The translations under genes and the position numbers were made by a program. Positions 7,766 through 16,255 of a stretch of DNA of 64,000 nucleotides are shown here, piece by piece; within the stretch, counting starts at the first letter, position 1; the number at the start of each line of letters is the position of its first letter. The stretch lies in assembly GCF_027924665.1 (NCBI RefSeq), contig NZ_AP027043.1:682001-746000 (forward strand), given 5' to 3'. The DNA comes from Flavobacterium sp. GSB-24. Lineage in GTDB: Bacteria; Bacteroidota; Bacteroidia; Flavobacteriales; Flavobacteriaceae. Below the pieces are notes generated by a model. That model saw only the letters and a list, made by a program, of their open reading frames with translations. It made no database searches and was not told where the DNA came from.

Positions 7766-10700
7766 ATGAAAAAATTGTCAAAGTTTCTCTTACTGCTTTT
7801 AGCGTTTATTTATGCAGGAGATATTTATGCACAAGGTAACACAACTTCTTCTATCAATGGAGTTGTTTACGATTCGCAAAACAAGTCCCTTCCAGGAGCA
7901 ACAATTCTTGCAGTTCATGAGGCTTCAGGTAGCCGTTACTCAACAACAACGGATTTTGATGGTCACTTTAGAATTTCTAACATGCGTGTTGGTGGTCCTT
8001 ACAAAATTGAAGTGACTTTTATTGGTTACACAACCTACACAGAATCAGGAGTTTATTTACAACTTGGTGATTCTAAAAGCTTAAAAGTAGTTTTAAAAGA
8101 CGAAACTAACCAACTTAGCGAAGTTGTAGTTGTAGGTAAAAAAGATCCAACTTTTAATTCAAAAAAGACTGGGGCTCAAACAATTATTGATCACGACAAG
8201 ATCAATGAATTACCATCTTTATCAAGAAACATTGCTGATTTTGCAAGACTTACACCACAAGCACAATTACGTGGAGATGATGTAATCTCAATTGGCGGAC
8301 AAAATAACAGATTTAACGCAATTTACATTGACGGAGCTGTAAACAATGACGTTTTTGGATTAGCTGCAAACGGTACAAATGGTGGACAAACAGGAGTTTC
8401 TCCAATTTCATTAGATGCAATTGAGCAATTCCAAGTGAGTGTTTCTCCTTATGATGTTAAATTATCAGGATTCGCTGGAGGAGCAATTAGTGCTATTACA
8501 CGTTCTGGAACAAATAACTTTGATGGTTCTGCTTATTTCTTATACAGAGATCAATCTTTAGCTGGAAAAACTCCACAAAGATCAAGCAGCACTGCTGAGA
8601 GAAAAAAATTATCTGATTTTACAGCTCAAACTTACGGTGTAAGAGCTGGAGGAGCAATCTTAAAAGATAAATTATTCTACTTCATCAACTACGAAAGACA
8701 AGATAACGAGACACCAGCTCCGTTTGATATTAACAACTATACTGGTAACATTGGAATCAGCGGTACTAACCCATACAGTGGAGCAGTAGCACAAGATAGA
8801 ATCAATACTTTGACTAACTTTTTGCAAACAGCTTACGGTTACAATCCAGGAGTTTACAACAACAATACTCAAACTTTAGTATCTGATAAATTAATCGCTA
8901 AAGTAGACTGGAACATCAACGATAACAACAAACTTTCTGTTAAAAACAGTTACGTTAAAGCAACAAACTTCTCACCTTACCGCTCAACAGCAACTTCTTT
9001 GAACTTTGTTAATGGTGCTCAAGACTTCGAATCTATCACAAACTCTGCGGCTTTAGAGTTAAATACTAGATTTAACAATAAATTCTCAAACAACCTTGTA
9101 GTAGGTTTTACAACTGTAAATGATGACAGAGATGCATCAGGAAATCCATTCCCTACAGTTGAAATTAGAGATGGTTCAGGAACAATTTACTTTGGTGCAG
9201 AAGCTAGCTCAACAGCAAACTTATTAAAACAAAGAACTTTAACAATTACTGATAATTTCGAAATTAACGCAGGTAAACACAATATCTTAATTGGTACTCA
9301 TAATGAGTTAACTTACGCTAAAAACGTATTTATTCAAAGAAACTTCGGTTCTTATGTATACAACAACCTTAATGATTTCTTAAATAATGCTGTGCCAAAC
9401 AGATACCGTTTAGGATATTCTCTAATTGGAGGTTCAGGTGACGAGTCACAAGGAGCTGCTGAGTTCAACATGAACCAATTTGGATTATATGTTCAAGATA
9501 ACATCAGAGTTTCAGATAACTTTAGATTTTCTGTAGGTGTACGTGCTGATATGCCAGTATGGGAAACTGGAACTGTAAATAATGATTTCAATGACAGAAC
9601 TATACCATTATTAGAAGCTGCTGGAAAAGATCTTAAAGGTGCAAAAGTTGGTCAGCCAATTAAAAACACTGTACATTTCTCTCCAAGAATTGGATTCAAC
9701 TACGATGTAAACGGAGACAAAGAAACTCAAGTACGTGGGGGTATTGGTGTATTTACATCAAGAGTACCTTTAGTATGGCCAGGTGGAGCTTATAACAACT
9801 ATGGTATGGGACAAAACCTTATTGATACAAATTTAGGTGGTACAAAACCTCTTTTCAATCCTAATACAGATGTTAACAGCCAGCTTTATTACAATGGTGT
9901 AGCGCTAGGACCAGTTCCTGGAAGTGGAAAAGTAGGTGGAAACATTGACTTATTTGCTAAAGATTTCAAATTACCTCAAGTTTTAAAAACAAGTATTGGT
10001 TTTGATCGTAAACTTCCAGGTGGATTAGTTTTATCTGCAGAAGCTATCTTTAACGAAAACTTGAATTCAATTCAATATCAAAACTTAAACTTAGCAGGTC
10101 CTCAGAATTACACTACTGGTGCTGATGTTAGACCAATGTACAATAACGTACTTGTTGATAAAACATATTCTGGTATTTACTTAGGTTCAAATAAAAAAGC
10201 TGGTAGCGCTTGGAACACGAACTTGACTTTGACTAAATATTTCACATCTGACTTTATTGATGCAAACATCTCTGCAACATATTCTTATGGAGAATCTAAT
10301 GTTTGGATGGATGCTACAAGCTCTCAAAACAGTTCTCAATGGCAATACATCGAAACTGTTAACGGTTCAAATGCAATTTCTGGTGTATCTAGATCAGATT
10401 TTGATCAAGGATCAAGAGTTATGGCTAACTCATCTATCAAATTCAAATGGAACAATAATATGAAAACTACTATTGGTCTATTCTACGAAGGTGCTCAAGG
10501 AACTCCAATCAGTTATATTTATAATGACCTTGGAAGAATCATGAAAGATACCAACCAAAACTCAGCTTTAGTTTATATTCCAGCTAACAGAAGTGAAATT
10601 ACTTTAGTTACAGCTACAGGTAATGCTTTGACTCCTGATCAGCAATGGCAAGCTCTAGATGCTTACATCTCTAGCAACAAATATTTAAACAGCAGAAGAG

Positions 10701-11047
10701 GTAAATATGCAGAACGTAACGGAGACCGTTTAGACTGGAGCCACGTTATTGACTTAAAATTAGCTCAAGAATTCAAAATAAACGTAGGTAACAAAAGCCA
10801 CAAATTAGAGTTTACAGCTGATGTTTTCAACTTCACAAACTTGTTAAACAAAAACTGGGGAAGAAGATACTTTGCTACAAATGACCAAGTATTATTACTT
10901 CAACAAGTTGGTTTCTTAGCTAACGGAACTACTCCAACATTCAACTTCAACCCGAATGTTGCAAACAGTGTTAACCAAATTGATGACGTAGGTTTACAGT
11001 CAGCAAGATGGCAGATGCAAGTTGGAGCTAGATACTCTTTCAACTAA
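7766..11047 (+). CDS. Oar-like TonB-dependent outer-membrane receptor
   Basis: A 1093-residue outer-membrane protein. Order of parts: signal peptide (about 1-22), a carboxypeptidase-regulatory-like beta domain (about 28-110, 'INGVVYDSQNKSLPGATI'), a plug domain that starts after 'LSEVVVVGKKD', and a large barrel ending in 'GARYSFN' with a terminal aromatic residue. The layout matches Oar-type receptors, which in Bacteroidota lack a SusD partner. No SusD gene is adjacent, so the ligand cannot be inferred. It is flanked by intrinsic terminators and should be a single-gene transcript. Confidence 0.9.
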   Translation: MKKLSKFLLLLLAFIYAGDIYAQGNTTSSINGVVYDSQNKSLPGATILAVHEASGSRYSTTTDFDGHFRISNMRVGGPYKIEVTFIGYTTYTESGVYLQLGDSKSLKVVLKDETNQLSEVVVVGKKDPTFNSKKTGAQTIIDHDKINELPSLSRNIADFARLTPQAQLRGDDVISIGGQNNRFNAIYIDGAVNNDVFGLAANGTNGGQTGVSPISLDAIEQFQVSVSPYDVKLSGFAGGAISAITRSGTNNFDGSAYFLYRDQSLAGKTPQRSSSTAERKKLSDFTAQTYGVRAGGAILKDKLFYFINYERQDNETPAPFDINNYTGNIGISGTNPYSGAVAQDRINTLTNFLQTAYGYNPGVYNNNTQTLVSDKLIAKVDWNINDNNKLSVKNSYVKATNFSPYRSTATSLNFVNGAQDFESITNSAALELNTRFNNKFSNNLVVGFTTVNDDRDASGNPFPTVEIRDGSGTIYFGAEASSTANLLKQRTLTITDNFEINAGKHNILIGTHNELTYAKNVFIQRNFGSYVYNNLNDFLNNAVPNRYRLGYSLIGGSGDESQGAAEFNMNQFGLYVQDNIRVSDNFRFSVGVRADMPVWETGTVNNDFNDRTIPLLEAAGKDLKGAKVGQPIKNTVHFSPRIGFNYDVNGDKETQVRGGIGVFTSRVPLVWPGGAYNNYGMGQNLIDTNLGGTKPLFNPNTDVNSQLYYNGVALGPVPGSGKVGGNIDLFAKDFKLPQVLKTSIGFDRKLPGGLVLSAEAIFNENLNSIQYQNLNLAGPQNYTTGADVRPMYNNVLVDKTYSGIYLGSNKKAGSAWNTNLTLTKYFTSDFIDANISATYSYGESNVWMDATSSQNSSQWQYIETVNGSNAISGVSRSDFDQGSRVMANSSIKFKWNNNMKTTIGLFYEGAQGTPISYIYNDLGRIMKDTNQNSALVYIPANRSEITLVTATGNALTPDQQWQALDAYISSNKYLNSRRGKYAERNGDRLDWSHVIDLKLAQEFKINVGNKSHKLEFTADVFNFTNLLNKNWGRRYFATNDQVLLLQQVGFLANGTTPTFNFNPNVANSVNQIDDVGLQSARWQMQVGARYSFN

Positions 11048-11070
11048 TAAAGAACCATCCTAAATAATTA

Positions 11071-11109
11071 AAACGGCATAGACTTTTAAGTTTAATGCCG
11101 TTTTTTTTT
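11071..11109. terminator. intrinsic terminator after the Oar-like receptor
   Basis: AAACGGCAT pairs with ATGCCGTTT around a 15-base loop and is followed by a T run of nine or more. Confidence 0.85.
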
Positions 11110-11121
11110 ACTCATTTTTGT

Positions 11122-11129
11122 TATATTTG
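11122..11129 (+). promoter_or_regulatory. -7 promoter element for the small membrane protein
   Basis: TATATTTG fits TAnnTTTG and sits 22 bases before the chosen start. The preceding terminator overlaps the region where a -33 box would be. Confidence 0.55.
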
Positions 11130-11151
11130 TTTCAAACAAAAAACACAGTTT

Positions 11152-11574
11152 ATGTATAATTTTCTACAAAAATTTCACTCTGGCTGGGCTTACTTAGCAT
11201 TGCTTCTTTTACTTGTTGCAGTTGTTAATGCAATCATCGGAGTAACATCAAAAAAAGAGTTTACAGGCAAAGACCGTAAAATCGCTTTATTTGCTTTAAT
11301 TGGAACCCATACTCAATTATTGATCGGTTTAATACTATATTTTGTTTCTCCACTTGGAAAAGCAGCTTTTGGCCAAATGTCAAATGCAGAACTTAGATTA
11401 ACATCATTAGAACACCCACTAATTAATATTATCGCTATCATCCTAATCACTATCGGATGGTCTAAACATAAAAAATTAATCAATAGCGAAGCTAAGTTTA
11501 AAACCTTTGCTATATTTTACGGATTAGGATTATTACTTATTTTAAGTAGAATTCCTTGGAACCTTTGGTTCTAA
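11152..11574 (+). CDS. small four-helix membrane protein
   Basis: A 140-residue integral membrane protein with four hydrophobic segments: about 10-30 (WAYLALLLLLVAVVNAIIGV), 45-65 (IALFALIGTHTQLLIGLILYF), 85-105 (HPLINIIAIILITIGW) and 118-138. Histidines lie at or near helix ends (FHSGWAY, GTHTQ, EHPLINI), which recalls small cytochrome-b-like proteins, but haem binding is not shown. I set the start at 11152 because the upstream codons lie in the terminator and promoter. It is a single-gene unit between two terminators. Function unknown. Confidence 0.75.
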   Translation: MYNFLQKFHSGWAYLALLLLLVAVVNAIIGVTSKKEFTGKDRKIALFALIGTHTQLLIGLILYFVSPLGKAAFGQMSNAELRLTSLEHPLINIIAIILITIGWSKHKKLINSEAKFKTFAIFYGLGLLLILSRIPWNLWF

Positions 11575-11586
11575 AAAATACCAATT

Positions 11587-11612
11587 AAAAGCCCTTAACC
11601 AGGGCTTTTTTT
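11587..11612. terminator. intrinsic terminator
   Basis: AAGCCCT pairs with AGGGCTT around a short TAACC-type loop, followed by a T run. Confidence 0.85.
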
Positions 11613-11664
11613 ATCTCGGCATATTATTTGTACAAACTCCCCCAAGTCTGAAAAAAAATAACCC

Positions 11665-12156
11665 ATGAGAAATAAAAAGAACATTTTATTCGCCACGATT
11701 GCTTTGACTTTAATTAGCGGCTTTAGTTATGTTATAAGCCAAACCAAACCTACAACAGAACCTAAAATCATTCAAGATACCGTAAAAAATGCAAAACCAA
11801 ATATTATTGCATTACCTATAGATTCAGTATTTACAGACAAAGGTTTAAAATTAAGACCATACAAAAAAAATGCTCATGCCTCTTATTACGCTGATCGTTT
11901 TAATGGAAAAAGAACTGCCAACGGAAGCCGATTTAACAACAACAGTTATACTGCCGCTCACAAAAAACTTCCTTTTGGAACTAGGGTAAAAGTAACAAAT
12001 GAGGCAAACGGAAAATTTGTAATTGTAAAAATTACTGATCGCGGTCCTTTTGTAAAAACACGTGAAATCGATTTGTCCAAAAGGGCTTTTATGGACATCA
12101 CAAAAAGTAAGGGTGCCGGCGCTATGAAGGTTACCATTGAAATTATAGTAGAATAA
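11665..12156 (+). CDS. RlpA-like double-psi beta-barrel protein
   Basis: A 163-residue exported protein with an N-terminal hydrophobic signal (about 6-25) and a C-terminal double-psi beta-barrel. The RlpA signature is clear: 'ASYYADRFNGKRTANGSRF', then 'TAAHKKLPFGTRVKVTN', then 'VKITDRGPFVKTREIDLSK', which includes the conserved Asp of the barrel's catalytic site. RlpA proteins bind or cleave denuded peptidoglycan glycan strands at the septum. The C-terminal SPOR domain of E. coli RlpA is absent. No lipobox is seen, so it may be periplasmic and soluble. Confidence 0.87.
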   Translation: MRNKKNILFATIALTLISGFSYVISQTKPTTEPKIIQDTVKNAKPNIIALPIDSVFTDKGLKLRPYKKNAHASYYADRFNGKRTANGSRFNNNSYTAAHKKLPFGTRVKVTNEANGKFVIVKITDRGPFVKTREIDLSKRAFMDITKSKGAGAMKVTIEIIVE

Positions 12157-12186
12157 AAAAATCCCGCTTTTGAAGCGGGATTTTTA
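12155..12186. terminator. bidirectional terminator between convergent genes
   Basis: ATCCCGCTT and AAGCGGGAT form a strong stem with A residues on the left and T on the right. It lies between the ends of the RlpA-like gene (+) and the DinB gene (-). Confidence 0.9.
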
Positions 12187-12187
12187 T

Positions 12188-12643
12188 TTATACAAATTTT
12201 CGAATACTCATTACAATTCCAGTATGAATTCCTTCGTGATAATTATTGAAATCTAATGCATCTTGAACATTTCTAAGATTAAATCCCATGCTGGTTGTAT
12301 ATTCATTATAATCAACAAAAAGTCCACTTTCAAAATCATTTTTTGTTTTTTCAAATGTGCTCAAAAGAACTGATTTAATTTCATCAACTTCCTCTTGAGA
12401 AACATCTCCTTCGGGTTTTGTCCCTTTACGATATTTTAAAATAAAATCTTCCGAAACCATCGCTGGAAGTCCTGATAGTTTATAAACCAATGTCTGTTGT
12501 GCCGCTACGCAATGTGCCACATTCCAGATTATATTATTACTAAAACTTTGCGGAATTTTGTTTAATTGCTCTAAAGAATGGCTTTCTAAAATTTTTAAAA
12601 GAATTTCTCTTATAGTTTTCTGTGTTTCAAAAACGGAACTCAT
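12188..12643 (-). CDS. DinB family protein
   Basis: A 151-residue four-helix-bundle protein of the DinB/YfiT fold. The usual three metal-binding histidines appear in order: one in 'NVAHCVAAQQTLVY' (about 44) and two in 'YHEGIHTGIV' near 136-140. Some family members are thiol-S-transferases that use mycothiol or bacillithiol; the substrate of this one is unknown. It converges on the RlpA-like gene through a shared terminator and is divergent from the ArsC-like gene. A second, unrelated DinB-type gene lies at 62875-63354. Confidence 0.8.
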   Translation of the reverse strand: MSSVFETQKTIREILLKILESHSLEQLNKIPQSFSNNIIWNVAHCVAAQQTLVYKLSGLPAMVSEDFILKYRKGTKPEGDVSQEEVDEIKSVLLSTFEKTKNDFESGLFVDYNEYTTSMGFNLRNVQDALDFNNYHEGIHTGIVMSIRKFV

Positions 12644-12722
12644 ATTATTATTTTTTTTCTAAAATTAGACAATTTTAAGTTTCAAATGAATTTTCTTTGT
12701 ATTCTAATAAAATTCAAAGGTC

Positions 12723-13070
12723 ATGAAAAAAATATACTATTTGGCATCTTGCGACACGTGCAGAAAAATCATTAAAAGTTTACCAGAAAACAATTTGGTT
12801 TTTCAAGATATCAGACAAAATCCGATTACTGAAGCTGAACTTGAAGAAATGTATAAACTTTCTGGAAGTTATGAGGCCTTATTCAGCAAAAAAGCGCAAT
12901 TGTATAAATCGATGGACTTAAAGAACAAATCTTTGTCTGAAGCTGATTTTAAAAAATATATTTTAGAACACTATACTTTCTTAAGTCGTCCGGTTTTTAT
13001 AATTGACGGCAAAATTTACATTGGCAACAGCCAGAAAAATATTGCAGAGGTTATAAAAGCATTATCATAA
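12723..13070 (+). CDS. ArsC/Spx-family thioredoxin-fold protein
   Basis: A 115-residue thioredoxin-fold protein with the ArsC/Spx layout: an N-terminal 'YYLASCDTCRKI' bearing CxxC at about 10-13, a 'KKAQLYKSMDL' middle, and 'SRPVFIIDGKIYIGNS' near the C-terminus, equivalent to the 'RPI' anion-binding segment of ArsC and YffB. It could be an arsenate-reductase-like or glutaredoxin-like reductase. There are no arsenic genes nearby, so arsenate reduction is not implied by context. Expressed singly and divergent from the DinB gene. Confidence 0.8.
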   Translation: MKKIYYLASCDTCRKIIKSLPENNLVFQDIRQNPITEAELEEMYKLSGSYEALFSKKAQLYKSMDLKNKSLSEADFKKYILEHYTFLSRPVFIIDGKIYIGNSQKNIAEVIKALS

Positions 13071-13136
13071 GAATACTAAAAGTTTGATGTACGAAACTGA
13101 TTAACAATTTACAACACAAACCAGCAAACTTTTATT

Positions 13137-13144
13137 TATCTTTG
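13137..13144 (+). promoter_or_regulatory. -7 promoter element for yicC
   Basis: TATCTTTG, an exact TAnnTTTG match 19 bases before the start codon. A good upstream TTTG is not visible; a TTTA lies about 25 bp before it. Confidence 0.6.
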
Positions 13145-13163
13145 CGCCTTTATACTCAATTAT

Positions 13164-14024
13164 ATGATACAATCTATGACAGGGTTTGGCAAAGCTTCTT
13201 TGCAATTGCCTACAAAAAAAATTACCGTTGAAGTAAAATCCTTAAATAGCAAAGGTTTAGATTTAAATGTAAGAATGCCATCGCTTTACCGTGAAATGGA
13301 ATTAGGCTTACGAACTCAAATCTCAACAAAACTTGAAAGGGGAAAAATTGATTTTGCGATTTACATTGAAAGTACTGCAGAACAAACTTCGACTAAAGTA
13401 AATGTTCCTGTCGTAAAAAATTATATTGCACAGTTAAAAGAAGTTAATCCTGATGCTGATGAAACTGAATTAATGAAAATGGCTGTTCGTATGCCAGACA
13501 CATTAAAAACAGAACGCGAAGAAATCGATGAAAACGACTGGGAGCAGATTCAGGTAATTATTGATGAAGCACTTCAAAATATTCTAAATTTCCGTAAAGA
13601 CGAAGGAGAATCTCTTGAAAAAGAATTCAATTTACGAATTGGAAATATTCGTCAGTACATGAACGATGCTTTGGCATTAGATCCAGAACGTGTACAAGCG
13701 ATTAAAGATCGTTTACAAACTGCAATTTCTGAATTACAGGTTAATGTTGATGAAAACCGTTTTGAGCAGGAATTAATCTATTATCTGGAGAAATTAGATA
13801 TTACAGAAGAAAAAGTGCGATTAACCAATCACTTAGATTATTTCTTAGAAACTATAAAAGGGACTGAAGCTAACGGCCGTAAACTTGGTTTTATCACTCA
13901 AGAAATGGGACGCGAGATCAATACAATGGGTTCTAAATCAAATCATGCTCAAATGCAGAAATTGGTTGTGATGATGAAAGATGAGCTGGAAAAAATTAAA
14001 GAACAGGTTTTAAACGTTTTATAA
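13164..14024 (+). CDS. yicC: YicC family endoribonuclease-like protein
   Basis: A 286-residue cytoplasmic protein with the YicC N-terminus 'MIQSMTGFGKA' and the conserved C-terminal 'IKGTEANGRKLGFITQEMGREINTMGSKSN' region (DUF1732), which ends in the usual Lys/Glu-rich helix. E. coli YicC is reported to be a ribonuclease that promotes decay of small RNA. The gene sits directly before gmk, the common bacterial order, with an 86-base gap that carries a repeat. Length is normal. Confidence 0.92.
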   Translation: MIQSMTGFGKASLQLPTKKITVEVKSLNSKGLDLNVRMPSLYREMELGLRTQISTKLERGKIDFAIYIESTAEQTSTKVNVPVVKNYIAQLKEVNPDADETELMKMAVRMPDTLKTEREEIDENDWEQIQVIIDEALQNILNFRKDEGESLEKEFNLRIGNIRQYMNDALALDPERVQAIKDRLQTAISELQVNVDENRFEQELIYYLEKLDITEEKVRLTNHLDYFLETIKGTEANGRKLGFITQEMGREINTMGSKSNHAQMQKLVVMMKDELEKIKEQVLNVL

Positions 14025-14110
14025 AAGCTTTAAGCAATAAGCTATAGGCACAGAATACCGCACAACATTAAAGCTTAAAGCATATTGCTTAAAGCCTAAA
14101 GCATAAACTA
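14025..14110. repeat. AAGCTTTAAGC / GCTTAAAGC intergenic repeat
   Basis: The short gap between yicC and gmk is made of related words in both orientations: 'AAGCTTTAAGCAATAAGCT', then 'AAGCTTAAAGCATATTGC', then 'TTAAAGCCTAAAGCA'. It has the look of a small dispersed repeat and has no reading frame or recognised promoter. Confidence 0.5.
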
Positions 14111-14683
14111 ATGAACAAAGGAAAATTAATTGTTTTTTCAGCACCGTCTGGATCAGGAAAAACAACTATAGTAAAACATTTACTAGGGAAAGAAGATTTA
14201 AACTTAGAATTTTCGATCTCAGCGGCTTCACGCGACCCACGCGGAGAAGAAGAACACGGAAAAGATTATTATTTTATTTCGTTAGAACAATTCAAAAAAC
14301 ACATCAAAGCCGAAGAGTTCCTAGAATGGGAAGAAGTATACCGTGATAATTTCTACGGAACTTTAAAAGCTGAAATCGAAAGAATCTGGGCAATGGGAAA
14401 AAATGTAATTTTTGATATTGATGTTGCAGGCGGTCTTCGCATTAAACATAAATTTCCAGACCAGACTTTAGCCGTTTTTGTAAAACCTCCAAGTGTTGAC
14501 GAACTTAAACGCCGATTAAAAGAACGTTCTACTGAGAGTGAAGACAAAATCAATATGCGAATTGCAAAAGCTTCGGTAGAATTAGCTACAGCTCCTCAAT
14601 TTGATACTATTATCAAAAACTACGATTTAGATACAGCGAAGGAAGAAGCGTATCAATTGGTAAAAGATTTTGTAAATAAATAA
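14111..14683 (+). CDS. gmk: guanylate kinase
   Basis: A 190-residue nucleotide kinase, GMP + ATP to GDP + ADP, in the cytoplasm. Visible motifs: Walker A 'FSAPSGSGKTTI' at about 9-20, the GMP-binding 'SAASRDPRGEEEHGKDYYF' (Ser, Arg, Tyr) and 'EFLEWEEVYRDNFYGT', Walker B-like 'NVIFDIDVAGGLRI', and the lid 'RLKERSTESEDKINMR'. Length is typical. It follows yicC and precedes nadD. Confidence 0.96.
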   Translation: MNKGKLIVFSAPSGSGKTTIVKHLLGKEDLNLEFSISAASRDPRGEEEHGKDYYFISLEQFKKHIKAEEFLEWEEVYRDNFYGTLKAEIERIWAMGKNVIFDIDVAGGLRIKHKFPDQTLAVFVKPPSVDELKRRLKERSTESEDKINMRIAKASVELATAPQFDTIIKNYDLDTAKEEAYQLVKDFVNK

Positions 14684-14690
14684 TTTTATT

Positions 14691-14788
14691 CCGCAGAGAT
14701 ACAAAAAGAAAAACACAGAGATTCGCAAAAGTATTATTTTAAACTTTGCGAATCTTTGTGCTATCTTAGCGAATCTTTGTGAAACTCT
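14691..14788. repeat. CGCAAAG / CTTTGCG intergenic repeat
   Basis: The gap before nadD holds 'ACAGAGATTCGCAAAAG', then 'AACTTTGCGAATCTTTGTG', then 'TTAGCGAATCTTTGTG'. These words match the repeat in front of hppD at 53-187, partly inverted, so the two gaps hold members of one family. Confidence 0.6.
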
Positions 14789-14793
14789 ATAAA

Positions 14794-15375
14794 ATGAAAA
14801 TAGGCCTTTACTTCGGAACGTATAATCCAATTCATGTTGGTCATTTGATCATTGCCAATCACATGGCCGAGTTTGCAGATTTAGATCAGATTTGGATGGT
14901 GGTTACACCTCATAATCCGTTAAAAAAGAAAGCGACTCTTCTAGATGATCATCATCGTTTGCAAATGGTTTATCTGGCAACGGAAGATTATCCGAAAATT
15001 AAACCATCAGATATTGAGTTCAAGTTACCTCAGCCCAATTATACGGTAATTACTTTAGCTCATTTACAAGAGAAATATCCCAATCATGAATTTTCTTTGA
15101 TAATGGGCGAAGATAATTTGAAAACGCTTCATAAGTGGAAAAACTATGAAGTGATTCTCGAAAATCATGACATTTATGTTTATCCGCGTATTTCAGATGA
15201 ACCTGAGAACACCGAATTAAAATCACATCCAAAAATTCATGTAATCGATGCGCCAATTGTAGAGATTTCTTCGACTTTTATTCGAAACAGCATTAAAGAA
15301 GGTAAAAATATTCAGCCTTTACTTCCTCCAAAAGTTTGGGAATATATCGATCATAATAATTTTTATAAAAAATAA
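14794..15375 (+). CDS. nadD: nicotinate-nucleotide adenylyltransferase
   Basis: A 193-residue cytoplasmic enzyme that joins nicotinate mononucleotide and ATP to give deamido-NAD. It has the nucleotidyltransferase motif 'GTYNPIHVGHL' (HxGH) at about 8-18 and the second ATP-binding motif 'EISSTFIRNSI' near 162-172. I start at 14794, directly before 'KIGLYFGTYNP', because five upstream codons add nothing to the fold. Bacterial NadD usually prefers NaMN, so whether it also adenylates the NMN made by NadV (16256-17725) is open. Its stop abuts the next gene's ATG. Confidence 0.95.
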   Translation: MKIGLYFGTYNPIHVGHLIIANHMAEFADLDQIWMVVTPHNPLKKKATLLDDHHRLQMVYLATEDYPKIKPSDIEFKLPQPNYTVITLAHLQEKYPNHEFSLIMGEDNLKTLHKWKNYEVILENHDIYVYPRISDEPENTELKSHPKIHVIDAPIVEISSTFIRNSIKEGKNIQPLLPPKVWEYIDHNNFYKK

Positions 15376-16080
15376 ATGCTTTTTTCTGCTTCTATTTTTA
15401 TCCCTGTAAAGCCAAATGGATTTAATTTAACTCGATCAGAAAAAATTTGTTGGTATTCTTTAGCAGGACTTTTGATATATGGATTTCCATTTTTACTACT
15501 TGAAAATTATTATGCTTATAGATTCCCTCAATGGGTTTATTACCCAACATTACTTGCTTTTCTGATAAATTTCAGCAGTTATTTTATTCGATCAACGGAA
15601 TTTGAAAACCTCAATGGCTATTTTGAAGGAACAATTTCATTTAATGAAGAATTTCTAACTGTTAATGAGGTCGATTATAAATATTCAGAATTAGAAAATT
15701 TAATGATTTATGGAAACTCTTTCTCTGGAGAGAAAACGGAGAATTACAGGTATGGGCCAATGTATGGAAATGGTGTCAAAAATTTAATTTCCTTTACGTA
15801 TAACGAATATAAAATTGAAAAACATTTTCAGTTAAACTCAGAACGACATCTTGATGAATTGCAAAATACTTTGATTCATATCATTACTCAGGAAAAAATT
15901 CCTTTCAAAAAAGAACATTTAGATTTTATAAATGAAGAACATAGGTCGTATATTCTTTTCGAATTTTTAATTGGAAAATTGATTGAAAAGAAAAAAATTA
16001 ACTATAGAGAAGGTCTCAGTTTTGTAAAATTTAATTCAAATAAAGATGTTCAGGAATTTAAAGCAAAATATTGTAACTAA
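15376..16080 (+). CDS. hypothetical membrane protein, 234 aa
   Basis: Starts immediately after the nadD stop codon, so it is probably co-translated. Two hydrophobic segments are near residues 27-45 (CWYSLAGLLIYGFPFLLL) and 55-72, followed by a long hydrophilic domain with many Tyr, Asn and Glu residues and a repeated-looking 'YKYSELENLMIYGNSF' stretch. The topology suggests a two-helix hairpin with a cytoplasmic C-terminal domain. I recognise no family. Confidence 0.7.
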   Translation: MLFSASIFIPVKPNGFNLTRSEKICWYSLAGLLIYGFPFLLLENYYAYRFPQWVYYPTLLAFLINFSSYFIRSTEFENLNGYFEGTISFNEEFLTVNEVDYKYSELENLMIYGNSFSGEKTENYRYGPMYGNGVKNLISFTYNEYKIEKHFQLNSERHLDELQNTLIHIITQEKIPFKKEHLDFINEEHRSYILFEFLIGKLIEKKKINYREGLSFVKFNSNKDVQEFKAKYCN

Positions 16081-16215
16081 ATTTTCAATCTTTTCATTCC
16101 GACGAAGGAAAAATCTTCGCGAGAAACTTTACAAAGATTGGTTTTTCGTTGCGGAGCTACTTATGGAGATTTCTCCTTCGTCGAAATGACAAACAGAGCC
16201 ATATAAAAAAATCCT
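16081..16215. repeat. GACGAAGGA inverted repeat
   Basis: 'ATTCCGACGAAGGAAAAATC' near 16096 and its near-complement 'GATTTCTCCTTCGTCGAAAT' near 16170 are arms of an inverted repeat of about 95 bases. The arm ends match well and the middle (CTTCGCGAGAAAC, TTGCGGAGC) is variable. It is a non-coding repeat between convergent genes. Confidence 0.6.
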
Positions 16216-16248
16216 AAAAAAAGCCTGAATTTAAAATTCAGGCTTTTT
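16216..16248. terminator. bidirectional terminator at the end of the nadV operon
   Basis: AAGCCTGAATTT and AAATTCAGGCTT form a perfect stem around AA, with A on the left and T on the right. It serves the 234-aa membrane protein (+) and nadV (-). Confidence 0.9.
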
Positions 16249-16255
16249 GCTATAA

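Noticed and set aside
12723..13070. A functional arsenate-resistance gene arsC
   Set aside because: The fold fits ArsC/Spx, but there are no ars genes nearby and the CxxC pattern suits several related reductases, so I did not assign the symbol.
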